Source: Microcaldota archaeon
GTDB taxonomy: Archaea > Micrarchaeota > Micrarchaeia > Micrarchaeales > Micrarchaeaceae
Direction: 5' to 3'
Assembly: GCA_028866775.1 (NCBI GenBank)
Contig: JAGWHK010000002.1
Location: forward strand, 36,264-100,263
Length of the DNA stretch: 64,000 nt
A program made the translations under genes and the position numbers. Of this stretch, positions 26,984-34,674 are shown piece by piece (the stretch's first letter is position 1; the number at the start of each line of letters is the position of its first letter). Below the pieces are notes generated by a model that did no database searches, was not told the DNA's origin, and saw only the letters and a program-made list of their open reading frames with translations.

Positions 26984-28480
26984 GTGACTCAAGTAAAACT
27001 CCAGCAGCTCATGAGCAATGAGATCGCCAAGAGGGCATTCCTCTCCAGGCCGCCGGAGCCACCGGCCAACATGCTGATGAATGACCCTCTCCAGGCCATA
27101 TACATAGGCTCTACCAAGATATTCGAAGTGCCGTTCTCCTGGTCTTTCTCCAACCTCACCAACCCGCATATCGCGGTAGTTGGCATAACCGGTTCCGGCA
27201 AGAGCTATTTCGTCAAGACCCTTCTGGTGAGGGCGAGCTACATATGGAACTCCAACGCAATAATAGTCGACTTCGCGGGGGAGTACAAGAACTGGGTGAA
27301 GCAGAGCGGGGGCATAGTGGTGGCGCTTGGCAAGGGCGACTACATAAACATCATGGACCTATCGGGCATGAAGCCCATCGACAGGACGAAACAGATAGTA
27401 AGCTCCCTGGAGATACTGACCGACATATCCTCCTTCCCAGAGCAGAGGAGGATAACCGAGGAGGCGATAGAGCAGTCATACGTTAACTACGGATTTGTCC
27501 CATCCGAGAGGCCCCAGATGGGGAAGGAGGGACCCACCCTAAAGGACGTCATCGCGCTCCTGCAGGAGAAGGTTCAGGAGGGCACCTACGAGTACCCCGC
27601 AGAGCTCGAGAACGCGATATACAGGCTCAGGCAGTTTGCCAGGGAGGGCGAGGACTTCTTCGCAAGGAAGAGTACCGTCGACATAGGAAAGCTTGCGAAC
27701 TCTGGGCTGGTCGCGCTGGATCTGTCAGCACTGCCGGATGAGAGGTTCAGGGCGCTTGCCGCGCTCTTCATACTGCAGACCATGAAGGAGATAATGAGGA
27801 GCGAGGGATGGAGCGAGCTCAAGGGCCTCAAGACCATAGTGGTGCTCGACGAGGCCTGGAAGGTTGCGAGCGACGACAGAAGCGAGGCCATAACCATAGT
27901 CAGGGAGGGCAGGAAGTACCAGTTCGGCCTCATAGTGGCGTCGCAGAACCCGACTGACGTCAACGAGGCGATCTTCTCCAACGTAGGCACCACGTTCATA
28001 CTCAGGATAAAGTTCGAGAAGTTCATGAACTACCTGCAGAGCTCGCTGAACTTCTCCCCGTTCATAAGGACCGAGATAAGCAAGTTCGGAGTGGGACAGG
28101 CTGCCGTGGACATGGCCTTCCAGACCTCGCTAAGGTTCCCTGAGATATTCCTTCTGGAAAAGGTGTACGGCGAGGAGCCCTTATCCATATACACGATAGA
28201 TGTCACTGGCGTGCTCACTGAGAGCGAGCTGGGTTCCCAGGTTGTCGACAAGGAGTATCAGATGGAGAAGGAGGAGTTGAGGAACAAGCTGGTCGAGTAT
28301 AACCTCACTGCCGAGGAGATAGAGAAGGTGTTCTCCAGCATGGAGCAGAACGGCAGGAGGATGAAGGTGGACACGCTGGTCAGGATGCTCAAGGAGGGAG
28401 GCATATCGGTCTCTAACATAGTGATGTTCCTGAAGAATATGGGAGTGGAGGACCAGGTAATAACCAGGATAATGGCGTGA
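26984..28480 (+). CDS. HerA/VirB4-type ATPase (CedB/TraC-like)
   Basis: The 498-residue protein has a Walker A motif GITGSGKS (residues 67-74), Walker B VVLDEAW (Asp289-Glu290) and a sensor-like ASQNP. This is the FtsK/HerA/VirB4 class, with an insert between Walker A and B like VirB4 and CedB. A short N-terminal strand (TKIFEVPFSW) precedes the core. The last 70 residues form a helical tail resembling the product of the next gene. The large N-terminal domain of VirB4 is absent from this chain, and the two genes before it look like that domain. HerA in DNA repair usually sits beside nurA and mre11, which are not here. It is the likely motor of the secretion-like apparatus. Confidence 0.8.
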   Translation: MTQVKLQQLMSNEIAKRAFLSRPPEPPANMLMNDPLQAIYIGSTKIFEVPFSWSFSNLTNPHIAVVGITGSGKSYFVKTLLVRASYIWNSNAIIVDFAGEYKNWVKQSGGIVVALGKGDYINIMDLSGMKPIDRTKQIVSSLEILTDISSFPEQRRITEEAIEQSYVNYGFVPSERPQMGKEGPTLKDVIALLQEKVQEGTYEYPAELENAIYRLRQFAREGEDFFARKSTVDIGKLANSGLVALDLSALPDERFRALAALFILQTMKEIMRSEGWSELKGLKTIVVLDEAWKVASDDRSEAITIVREGRKYQFGLIVASQNPTDVNEAIFSNVGTTFILRIKFEKFMNYLQSSLNFSPFIRTEISKFGVGQAAVDMAFQTSLRFPEIFLLEKVYGEEPLSIYTIDVTGVLTESELGSQVVDKEYQMEKEELRNKLVEYNLTAEEIEKVFSSMEQNGRRMKVDTLVRMLKEGGISVSNIVMFLKNMGVEDQVITRIMA

Positions 28481-28482
28481 CC

Positions 28483-28791
28483 ATGGCTGAGTCTTACTTC
28501 ACGATACCAAGGAACGAACTGAGGAAGGTGCTGCTCAGCATAGGCATGGAGGATAAGTCGATACTCTCGCTCTTCAACATGCTCAACAAGGCGCACAGGC
28601 ACATAAATGCGATCTCATTCGTAACCACGCTGGAGAGGATGGGCGGCACAAGGGAGAAGAGCGCGCGCGTGCTCAGGAAGTTGGGCATGGATGACGTGGT
28701 CATAGCCAACGTGTTCAGGATGGTGGACGAGAGCAAGATAGACGCGGAGATAGGGAGGATATACGACGCCAGCATAGATTTCGGTGATTAG
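28483..28791 (+). CDS. Small helical protein resembling the ATPase C-terminal tail
   Basis: The 102-residue protein (ATG 28483; a GTG at 28477 overlaps the ATPase stop) is predicted to be all helical and soluble. Its residues line up with the ATPase tail: ATPase VDTLVRMLKEGGISV...FLKNMGVEDQVITRIM against this protein's ISFVTTLERMGGTRE...VLRKLGMDDVVIANVF, and an earlier LRNKLVEYNL/LRKVLLSIGM pair. It may bind or cap the ATPase, competing with its tail. No known family is recognised. Confidence 0.6.
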   Translation: MAESYFTIPRNELRKVLLSIGMEDKSILSLFNMLNKAHRHINAISFVTTLERMGGTREKSARVLRKLGMDDVVIANVFRMVDESKIDAEIGRIYDASIDFGD

Positions 28792-29181
28792 ATGATGGGG
28801 AAAAGGGCCTGCATGATATGTGGGAAGGAGAGGAACGGCGAGGAGGTCAAGGAAGACTACGTGATTCAGGCTATGCGCTGGTTCAAGGAAAACGTCACCA
28901 AGAACGCCAAGGGCTACAGGATAGTCGTTTGCAATGAGTGCATGCCGGAGTATCGGAAGCTGCGCTCCAAGTTCGTCAGGAGAAGGGTCATGTACGTGGG
29001 GTTGGGGGTGGTATTCACCATAACGCTTGCGGTGGTCTCCGGGGGCAGGTACCTTGGGATTCTGTTCTATGGGGTGGCCATAACGCTCTTCCTGTATGCA
29101 CTGTCTTTGGTGAGCTATGTGCCGGACTTGAAGCGAGGGGAACAGGTTCAGGCCTCTCCTGCGCGGAAATCCCGTCGGTAG
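28792..29181 (+). CDS. Zinc-binding two-TM membrane protein
   Basis: The 129-residue protein starts at the stop codon of the previous gene. It has two Cys pairs, CMIC (residues 8-11) and CNEC (near residue 46), likely one zinc site, then two close TM helices (about 68-105) and a basic tail. I do not recognise the family. Its place directly behind the ATPase gene suggests a small assembly or regulatory part of the apparatus (inference). Confidence 0.6.
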   Translation: MMGKRACMICGKERNGEEVKEDYVIQAMRWFKENVTKNAKGYRIVVCNECMPEYRKLRSKFVRRRVMYVGLGVVFTITLAVVSGGRYLGILFYGVAITLFLYALSLVSYVPDLKRGEQVQASPARKSRR

Positions 29182-29191
29182 CAATCAAAAA

Positions 29192-29200
29192 GATATATAA
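29192..29200 (+). promoter_or_regulatory. TATA box upstream of the coiled-coil winged-helix gene
   Basis: GATATATAA at 29192-29200 would start RNA near 29225, leaving a leader of about 75 nt before the TTG at 29299. A second weak TATA-like CTAAATA near 29276 is better placed for a leaderless start. Confidence 0.45.
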
Positions 29201-29298
29201 ACCTGCAGAGTGATAGTGTGGGGATGGTGGGAAGCGCCGAATGGTCCGGTTGAGGGTATCGGGTATTATCCTGCGCTAAATACTGCCGTGGTGTCTGT

Positions 29299-30027
29299 TT
29301 GCCTGAAGAAACCGCCTTTGTAGAGCCGAAAACAGAGGAGATAGAGGTAAGGGCCAAGCTTCTTGGGGACTTCCGGGATATAGCCAAGAGGCTGTCGCAG
29401 GTCCAGACCCTGGAGGTCGATAGGAAGGAGTCTCTGCTCAGGGTTGCAAGAGTGGAGAGCAGGGACATAGAGAAGAGGCCCTTTATGTTCGTCCTCCTTG
29501 AGTTTAACCCGGACAAGCTCGTAATCAACTACACTGTTCCTGCCGACTCCAGCCCGAAGTTGAGGAGGATGGACGCCCTCGGGGAGACCCTTAGCGTCCT
29601 CTCGCTGGTAACGGAGCTTTACTCTGTAGACAACGTTGAGCTCTACCAGTGCCTGGATTCTGCAATGGAGGAACTCGTCGCCTCGATGTCGCAGAGCTAC
29701 AGCACCCTATTCAACAACTATGACTCGATATTCAACGACTACAGGGAGCTCAGGAAGATAAACGTTGAGCTGACGGCATCCAACAAGAACCTCTCGGTAG
29801 AGGCTTCACAGCTATCGGAGAAGACCAAGAACCTTGAGGCGAGGTTGAAGGAGCTGGAGAGTTATTCTGACGACTCTCTTATGGTCATGACGCAGGAGTG
29901 GCTTGAGGCTCACAACAGCGAGATAGATGTAGGCGAGTTCAGCAGGGTCTACAAGGTCACGCCGACCAGGGTCGAGGCGATACTCAACAAGATGGTCTCG
30001 CTGGGGTACATAGAACTGAAGGGATGA
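29299..30027 (+). CDS. Coiled-coil protein with C-terminal winged-helix domain
   Basis: The 242-residue protein (TTG start) has three parts: an N-terminal alpha/beta region (about 1-110), a long coiled coil (about 125-190), and a C-terminal winged-helix-like domain (VGEFSRVYKVTPTRVEAILNKMVSLGYIEL). No TM helix. It could be a DNA- or partner-binding scaffold of the secretion-like locus or a regulator of it. I do not recognise the family. The following 49-codon gene starts 1 nt after its stop. Confidence 0.65.
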   Translation: MPEETAFVEPKTEEIEVRAKLLGDFRDIAKRLSQVQTLEVDRKESLLRVARVESRDIEKRPFMFVLLEFNPDKLVINYTVPADSSPKLRRMDALGETLSVLSLVTELYSVDNVELYQCLDSAMEELVASMSQSYSTLFNNYDSIFNDYRELRKINVELTASNKNLSVEASQLSEKTKNLEARLKELESYSDDSLMVMTQEWLEAHNSEIDVGEFSRVYKVTPTRVEAILNKMVSLGYIELKG

Positions 30028-30028
30028 G

Positions 30029-30178
30029 ATGATATACAGGGTGCAGATTAGGAGGAGGATGCGCAACATAAAAGTGTATAACCTCCTCAAGAGCAGCAAG
30101 CCTAGGGAGAACGCCATCACCAAGCTATTCGAGCGGATCTTCGTGAGAAAGAGCCCCGCAGAGGCCGAGCGTGCGTGA
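30029..30178 (+). CDS. 49-residue basic protein between coupled genes
   Basis: An ATG at 30029 just after the previous stop opens a 49-codon frame (MIYRVQIRRRMRNIKVY...) ending TGA at 30178, and the next gene's GTG at 30171 lies inside its end. The tight coupling on both sides supports a real gene. The product is basic and helical. No family is recognised. Confidence 0.55.
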   Translation: MIYRVQIRRRMRNIKVYNLLKSSKPRENAITKLFERIFVRKSPAEAERA

Positions 30179-32570
30179 TCCTGTGGCGCTGTTGAAGAGC
30201 AAAAGGAGCAAGGTTGCAGTTGCCATAGCAGTGGCGTTCATAATACTGATTGGAGGGGTCTTCGGGTACATAGAGCTCCTCTTGGCCGGGAAGGGCGGCT
30301 TGATCAACGGGGCAGGAACCTCCGCACCTTCCATATCCGGCTACATTAACAACCAGGGGCTGCTCTCTTACAATAACGGCCGGTTTGAGGTCCCGTATGT
30401 CTCGGTCGCCTACGATGCTCCCAATGCCCTGGTGCTCAACGCCGAGGGGGGAATATATGCCATACCACCGCCCACTCACCTTTACATATTCAATTACTCA
30501 GGGGGGTGCTTCAAATGCGGCAATGACACCACCCTTGCGATAAGAACGATGATTAATGGGATAAAGTCGTATGGGATGAACGGTTTGTACGCTAACATCA
30601 CCAACGTCTCCGCAGGCCAGCTAGACACGATACAGAATGATTCCATACTGGTGATTGTAACTGGCCTCATACCTAGCTCCCTGGCTGCCAACAACTTCAG
30701 CCTCATGGAGACGCTGCTGGCAAAGAAAACCAGCATACTATACGTGGGCCTTAATTTCTCCTCTGCCATAGTGCCAGGCGTTGTGCCATCGCCGATACCG
30801 GTACCCAGGGTGCCGCCATTTCTTGCCGCCTACCCGGTAGGCGCAAGGAGCGCCAACATCGGGTTTACATTCAGGTCTCCCACTTGGCTGTTCCTCCAAA
30901 AGGGTCAGGTTTACCATCGCATTGCATATAAGAACGTTGGCAACGGGTCTATAGCCGCCTTCCCAAACACCCTCTCCTCATGGCCCTCGGAGCAGGCAGC
31001 TGGGGCGGATTTAGCCAAGGCGATACAGCTCATGTTCTGGCTGCCTAGATATGCTTACGGCAACACGACATCTATCGTCCCCAGGGGAGGGATCGGGGAC
31101 ATCGGGATTGCTATGCTGAGGGGCGTGAATGACACCACTTACCTGCTCTACAATACGACGCTCCCCCAGACATTGAGCAAAGGGTATTTGAGGATTGCGA
31201 TACAAGCAACGCCAAGCCGCCCGGGCGCGCCGAGCGCATACACATATATAACCAGCCGGCCTGCGATGAACACCCGCGGGGTGGTCTCCATGCCGAGCAA
31301 TATCACGCCCAACGAAAGCGGGGTCAAGATAACCTTCAACATCACCTCTGCCCCGGTAAAGCCCACGAGGCTTTCCACATTCATCAGGATCTTCAACCAG
31401 AACCTTGTCCCGACGGGCTGGGACGAACAGGGCCCGAGCATAAGCAACTTCTCATCGGCTTCGCAAACCTCTTTCTACAACTATTATAACCTGGGGCTTG
31501 GGCCAGGACATTATATCATGATGCTGACCAACTTCTCGGACAATACAGAGCTCGCTGCAGGGTACTTTGTCATCCCGCCCTACGTGGTAATCCCCACTTA
31601 TTCTAACTTCACCTCAGGTATCTTCATCTTCAGGATAACTTCCGGGGGCCAGCCGGTCGACGAGGTAGGGTACAACCTTACGGTGAACAGGCTCTACAAC
31701 GCCTCAGGTGTGGTCCGTTCTGGGGTCGTGTCGTACAAGCTCCCGACGGGCGTGCTGGCCAATGGGCCACAGAACTTCACCTTCAGGATGCTGGGACAGA
31801 ACTTCAGCTATACGGTGTCGAAGAAGCAATTCCCATTCAGGCTAAACCCCCAGTACGTGGAGCTTGGCGTGGTAATCATAATGATGGTAATAATGGTGGC
31901 CTTCGTGAAGGCGCCCATTAGGGACGAGTTCTACATCGACGTGCCGAACCTGCCGGAGGCAAAAAAGCTTGAGATAAAGCTCAAGGCCAACGACGTGATC
32001 TCAGTGTTCGAGAAGCTCAATGCGAACTACCATTGGAAGTATATGCCGCTTTCGAAGAGCGAGGCCAAGTCGGCCATCGCTGTAAACATCAAGTACAAGA
32101 ACATACCGGTTGAGCTTACCTACAGCAACATAGATGCAATACTGGACAGTTTGCTTGTCAACGGCTATATTGTTGGGGCTGACGACCTGTTCGCACCTGC
32201 CTCCTGGCTGGCCTCCAGCAAGCATGACATAGGATACCTTGCAACGTTCAAGAAGCTGAGGATCTACTTCGTCACCCACAGCTACGGCTTCACGGACATA
32301 GACATCAGCGACGAGGCAGACATATTAGCAACGATACACGGGGACAGGAAGTACGTAGTCATATACTCAGAAAGCACCAAGTTCAAGAACATACCCCTTT
32401 ACCCAGGCTTCAGGACATACCTCGCTTTCCTGAATTCTGACGTCATGGAGGAGTTCATGACCAAGCTGTACAACACCAGCTCGGAAGGGGCGGAGAAGCT
32501 GAAGATGTACATATCGGCTGACTTCATAAGGCTAATTGACGCAGATAACCCTGGAAAGACAATGGAGTAG
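30171..32570 (+). CDS. Large surface protein with single-pass helices and cytoplasmic tail
   Basis: The 799-residue protein (GTG start overlapping the previous gene by 8 nt) has an N-terminal TM helix (about 15-37), a large external domain of about 500 residues rich in Asn-X-Ser/Thr sites and Pro, a second TM helix (about 565-585), then a cytoplasmic domain of about 210 residues (PIRDEFYIDVPNLPE onward). It therefore links the cell surface to the cytoplasm. It closes the operon of ATPase-associated genes, which suggests an adhesin, receptor or outer scaffold of the apparatus (inference). I recognise no named domain. Confidence 0.7.
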   Translation: MRDPVALLKSKRSKVAVAIAVAFIILIGGVFGYIELLLAGKGGLINGAGTSAPSISGYINNQGLLSYNNGRFEVPYVSVAYDAPNALVLNAEGGIYAIPPPTHLYIFNYSGGCFKCGNDTTLAIRTMINGIKSYGMNGLYANITNVSAGQLDTIQNDSILVIVTGLIPSSLAANNFSLMETLLAKKTSILYVGLNFSSAIVPGVVPSPIPVPRVPPFLAAYPVGARSANIGFTFRSPTWLFLQKGQVYHRIAYKNVGNGSIAAFPNTLSSWPSEQAAGADLAKAIQLMFWLPRYAYGNTTSIVPRGGIGDIGIAMLRGVNDTTYLLYNTTLPQTLSKGYLRIAIQATPSRPGAPSAYTYITSRPAMNTRGVVSMPSNITPNESGVKITFNITSAPVKPTRLSTFIRIFNQNLVPTGWDEQGPSISNFSSASQTSFYNYYNLGLGPGHYIMMLTNFSDNTELAAGYFVIPPYVVIPTYSNFTSGIFIFRITSGGQPVDEVGYNLTVNRLYNASGVVRSGVVSYKLPTGVLANGPQNFTFRMLGQNFSYTVSKKQFPFRLNPQYVELGVVIIMMVIMVAFVKAPIRDEFYIDVPNLPEAKKLEIKLKANDVISVFEKLNANYHWKYMPLSKSEAKSAIAVNIKYKNIPVELTYSNIDAILDSLLVNGYIVGADDLFAPASWLASSKHDIGYLATFKKLRIYFVTHSYGFTDIDISDEADILATIHGDRKYVVIYSESTKFKNIPLYPGFRTYLAFLNSDVMEEFMTKLYNTSSEGAEKLKMYISADFIRLIDADNPGKTME

Positions 32571-32590
32571 GGCAGCTCACCCACTACAAT

Positions 32591-32600
32591 TTTATATATA
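32591..32600 (+). promoter_or_regulatory. TATA box of the HTH protein gene
   Basis: TTTATATATA at 32591-32600 is 27 bp before the GTG at 32622. A TTG at 32601 in the same frame lies too close to the TATA box to be transcribed. Confidence 0.6.
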
Positions 32601-32621
32601 TTGTGCCTTATAGTTATCTGG

Positions 32622-33128
32622 GTGTTTTACACGCTTGGAACCGGGAACAAGGCTGCTGGAAATGGAGTCCATGAGGTGGCAGGAAGCCTGGATGCTGGCC
32701 GTGGAGTGGGCAGCATGGGTCGAAATGGCAATGGTGATGGAAAAAGACCTTATCTGAGAAACGGCGAAGGGCTCAGGAATGCGATAGAAAGGGTAAGGCT
32801 GTTTAGGGAGGAGAACCAAAGGCCGCCATACAGTTTGGAGCTAAAGGGGCTGGTCGGGTCCTGGCTTCGCTCGCAATGGAGGCAGGGCAAGGATATGGTC
32901 CAGATTAGGGGTATGCTTAGGCTGGGCAAGAGGAAAATAAAGCCGTATGAGCGTAAGGTCCTTTCCAAAAACCTGGATAGGGACAGGGAGATCGTGGCGC
33001 TTAGGAGCAACGAAGAGGGCAGTGGGGCAAAAATGAGGCTTGCAGAGATAGGAAGGAGATTCAGGATATCCCGCCAGAGGGTGCACCAGATTGTCTCGGG
33101 ATCGGAAGGCCTTAAGGAGGCCGTGTGA
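32622..33128 (+). CDS. HTH protein with sigma-70 region-4-like motif
   Basis: From GTG 32622 the product is 168 residues; ATG 32715 behind GGAG (137 residues) is an alternative. The first 50 residues are Gly-rich and low-complexity. The C-terminus holds MRLAEIGRRFRISRQRVHQI, a helix-turn-helix much like sigma-70 region 4.2, and the middle is basic and helical. Archaea do not use sigma factors, but this HTH type is used by various regulators. It follows the secretion-like locus and could control it (inference). The coding sequence uses more GGN/GAN codons in its start than its neighbours. Confidence 0.6.
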   Translation: MFYTLGTGNKAAGNGVHEVAGSLDAGRGVGSMGRNGNGDGKRPYLRNGEGLRNAIERVRLFREENQRPPYSLELKGLVGSWLRSQWRQGKDMVQIRGMLRLGKRKIKPYERKVLSKNLDRDREIVALRSNEEGSGAKMRLAEIGRRFRISRQRVHQIVSGSEGLKEAV

Positions 33129-33154
33129 GCGGCACTGGGACGGCTCGCGAAGAC

Positions 33155-33161
33155 TTTTATA
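33155..33161 (+). promoter_or_regulatory. TATA box of the class III signal-peptide protein gene
   Basis: TTTTATA at 33155-33161 lies 25 bp before the ATG at 33184, a standard spacing for a leaderless archaeal mRNA. Confidence 0.6.
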
Positions 33162-33183
33162 CCTGGCAGTTTTAAGGTAACGT

Positions 33184-34650
33184 ATGAGGTTTGGAGGCCA
33201 GTCGGCGATCGAGTTCATAACCACATATGGGTGGGCCATAGTCGCGATCGTGGTCGCCATGGGAACGCTGTACTCTTTGGGCGTATTCGCAATTGGATCT
33301 GGCAACGCGGCTTCGGGCTGCGTTGTGGCTGTGGGCTTTTCTTGCACCAAACCTGTATTATACTCATCTGGCGTTCTAGTGGCTGGAGTGGGCTTGATCG
33401 GACAGACCAAGGTAATAAGCGCTGTCGGGTGCTCGGCGAACAACACAGCACCGACAAACTGGGTAACCACAAACATAATATTGCAGTCGGGCCAGATCAA
33501 GAACATCACCTTCACCTGCCCCGTGCCGGCCGGGACCAAGATAGGGAGCATCTTCAAGGGCACGCTATGGATCAATTACACGCTTCCATTAGGAGGAGGC
33601 GGAACGGTACAGCAGATAGGGCAGGTGACCATCCCAGTGGTTGATACAGGGGTTCCCGGAATACCATCGGGCACCCCATATGTTACGCTGACCATCTCGA
33701 ACGGACAGAATGTCCCTACTGCAAGCAACTTCCAGCAGATGATCAGCTTCAACCCGGCCACATATTCGCAGTACGAAGCGGGCGATCTTGGGAACGTAAG
33801 GTTCTACCAGGCCGGTTCAGAGCTCTACAGCTGGTGCGAGAGCGGATGCAGCAAATCAGCAGGGAACGCGGTATTCTGGGTCTTGATGCCAGGCAGCGTG
33901 CCGGCGAACGGCAATGCGGTGGTTTACATGGCGCTGGAGAATACCATAACGGTCCAATATGATGGCATCTATGCGGGAGAGTCGCCATCGCAGTCTGTCT
34001 CCAATGGGGGAACTTACGCACAATACGACAATGGGGCAACTCTGTTTCCCAGCCTTTACGTGAATTTCCAAGGAAAGAATGTCCCGTCTGGTTGGGTCGA
34101 ACCTTACAATCCCTCTGCAATAACGATCAACAACGGTCTTACAATAACACTCACTGCATCCGGGGGAGGAGCTCCCTCAACGGTAATCGGTGATCCGAAC
34201 TTCCCGCTGGGTGTGGGGGGTGTGCTTGAAACCTATGCAAGCCTCAGCTCCTCCACGATAAATGGCGAGGCGGACCTGATAATCTACAACAGCAGTGCCT
34301 CGCAGGTTAACTTCCTCGGCTATGTGGCAAGCCTAGGCACAACGGCCATTTTCAGCCTTGAAGGCTGGATAAACGACCAGGGCAGTTTCTCACCGCAGCC
34401 TGGAGGCGGCTATCATGTGTGGAGCTTCATGGAGGCTCCGGGGGTAGAAACCGGGCAATATGATTACCTTACGGGCTCGCAGTTGAGTTACCCTGCGGGA
34501 AATCCGGATCCGTGGACCTTCGAGTTCCATTCGCAGATCACCTCGGGGAGCGGGTCGGCTTCAATTTCGTCTTACTGGGTTAGGATAAGGACATATCCGC
34601 CAAACGGCAATATGCCAAATGCGAATTTTGGTCCAGTCACAACCGGGTAA
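33184..34650 (+). CDS. Class III signal-peptide (type IV pilin-like) protein with DUF2341-like domain
   Basis: The first residues MRFGG-QSAIEF followed by a hydrophobic helix (TTYGWAIVAIVVAMG) are a class III signal peptide, cut by an archaeal prepilin peptidase before Gln6. The rest of the 488-residue protein is external: a Cys-containing pilin-like stretch, then about residues 180-270 with a DUF2341-like beta domain (FNPATYSQYEAGDLGNVRFY, WCESGC, WVLMPG), and a second beta-rich domain. It is probably a surface appendage subunit or adhesin. A TATA box sits 25 bp upstream of the ATG. No prepilin peptidase or assembly ATPase is in the window. Confidence 0.8.
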   Translation: MRFGGQSAIEFITTYGWAIVAIVVAMGTLYSLGVFAIGSGNAASGCVVAVGFSCTKPVLYSSGVLVAGVGLIGQTKVISAVGCSANNTAPTNWVTTNIILQSGQIKNITFTCPVPAGTKIGSIFKGTLWINYTLPLGGGGTVQQIGQVTIPVVDTGVPGIPSGTPYVTLTISNGQNVPTASNFQQMISFNPATYSQYEAGDLGNVRFYQAGSELYSWCESGCSKSAGNAVFWVLMPGSVPANGNAVVYMALENTITVQYDGIYAGESPSQSVSNGGTYAQYDNGATLFPSLYVNFQGKNVPSGWVEPYNPSAITINNGLTITLTASGGGAPSTVIGDPNFPLGVGGVLETYASLSSSTINGEADLIIYNSSASQVNFLGYVASLGTTAIFSLEGWINDQGSFSPQPGGGYHVWSFMEAPGVETGQYDYLTGSQLSYPAGNPDPWTFEFHSQITSGSGSASISSYWVRIRTYPPNGNMPNANFGPVTTG

Positions 34651-34674
34651 TACGCCTCGGGTCGCTCCATTCTG

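Noticed and set aside
26984-28480. ATPase as a DNA-repair HerA
   Set aside because: The motor core would allow it, but nurA and mre11 are absent nearby, rad50 is 31 kb away, and the flanking genes are membrane proteins of secretion type.
14728-32570. Integrated conjugative plasmid
   Set aside because: No relaxase, coupling protein, integrase, att repeats or replication gene was seen around the locus, and codon use looks like the rest of the window.
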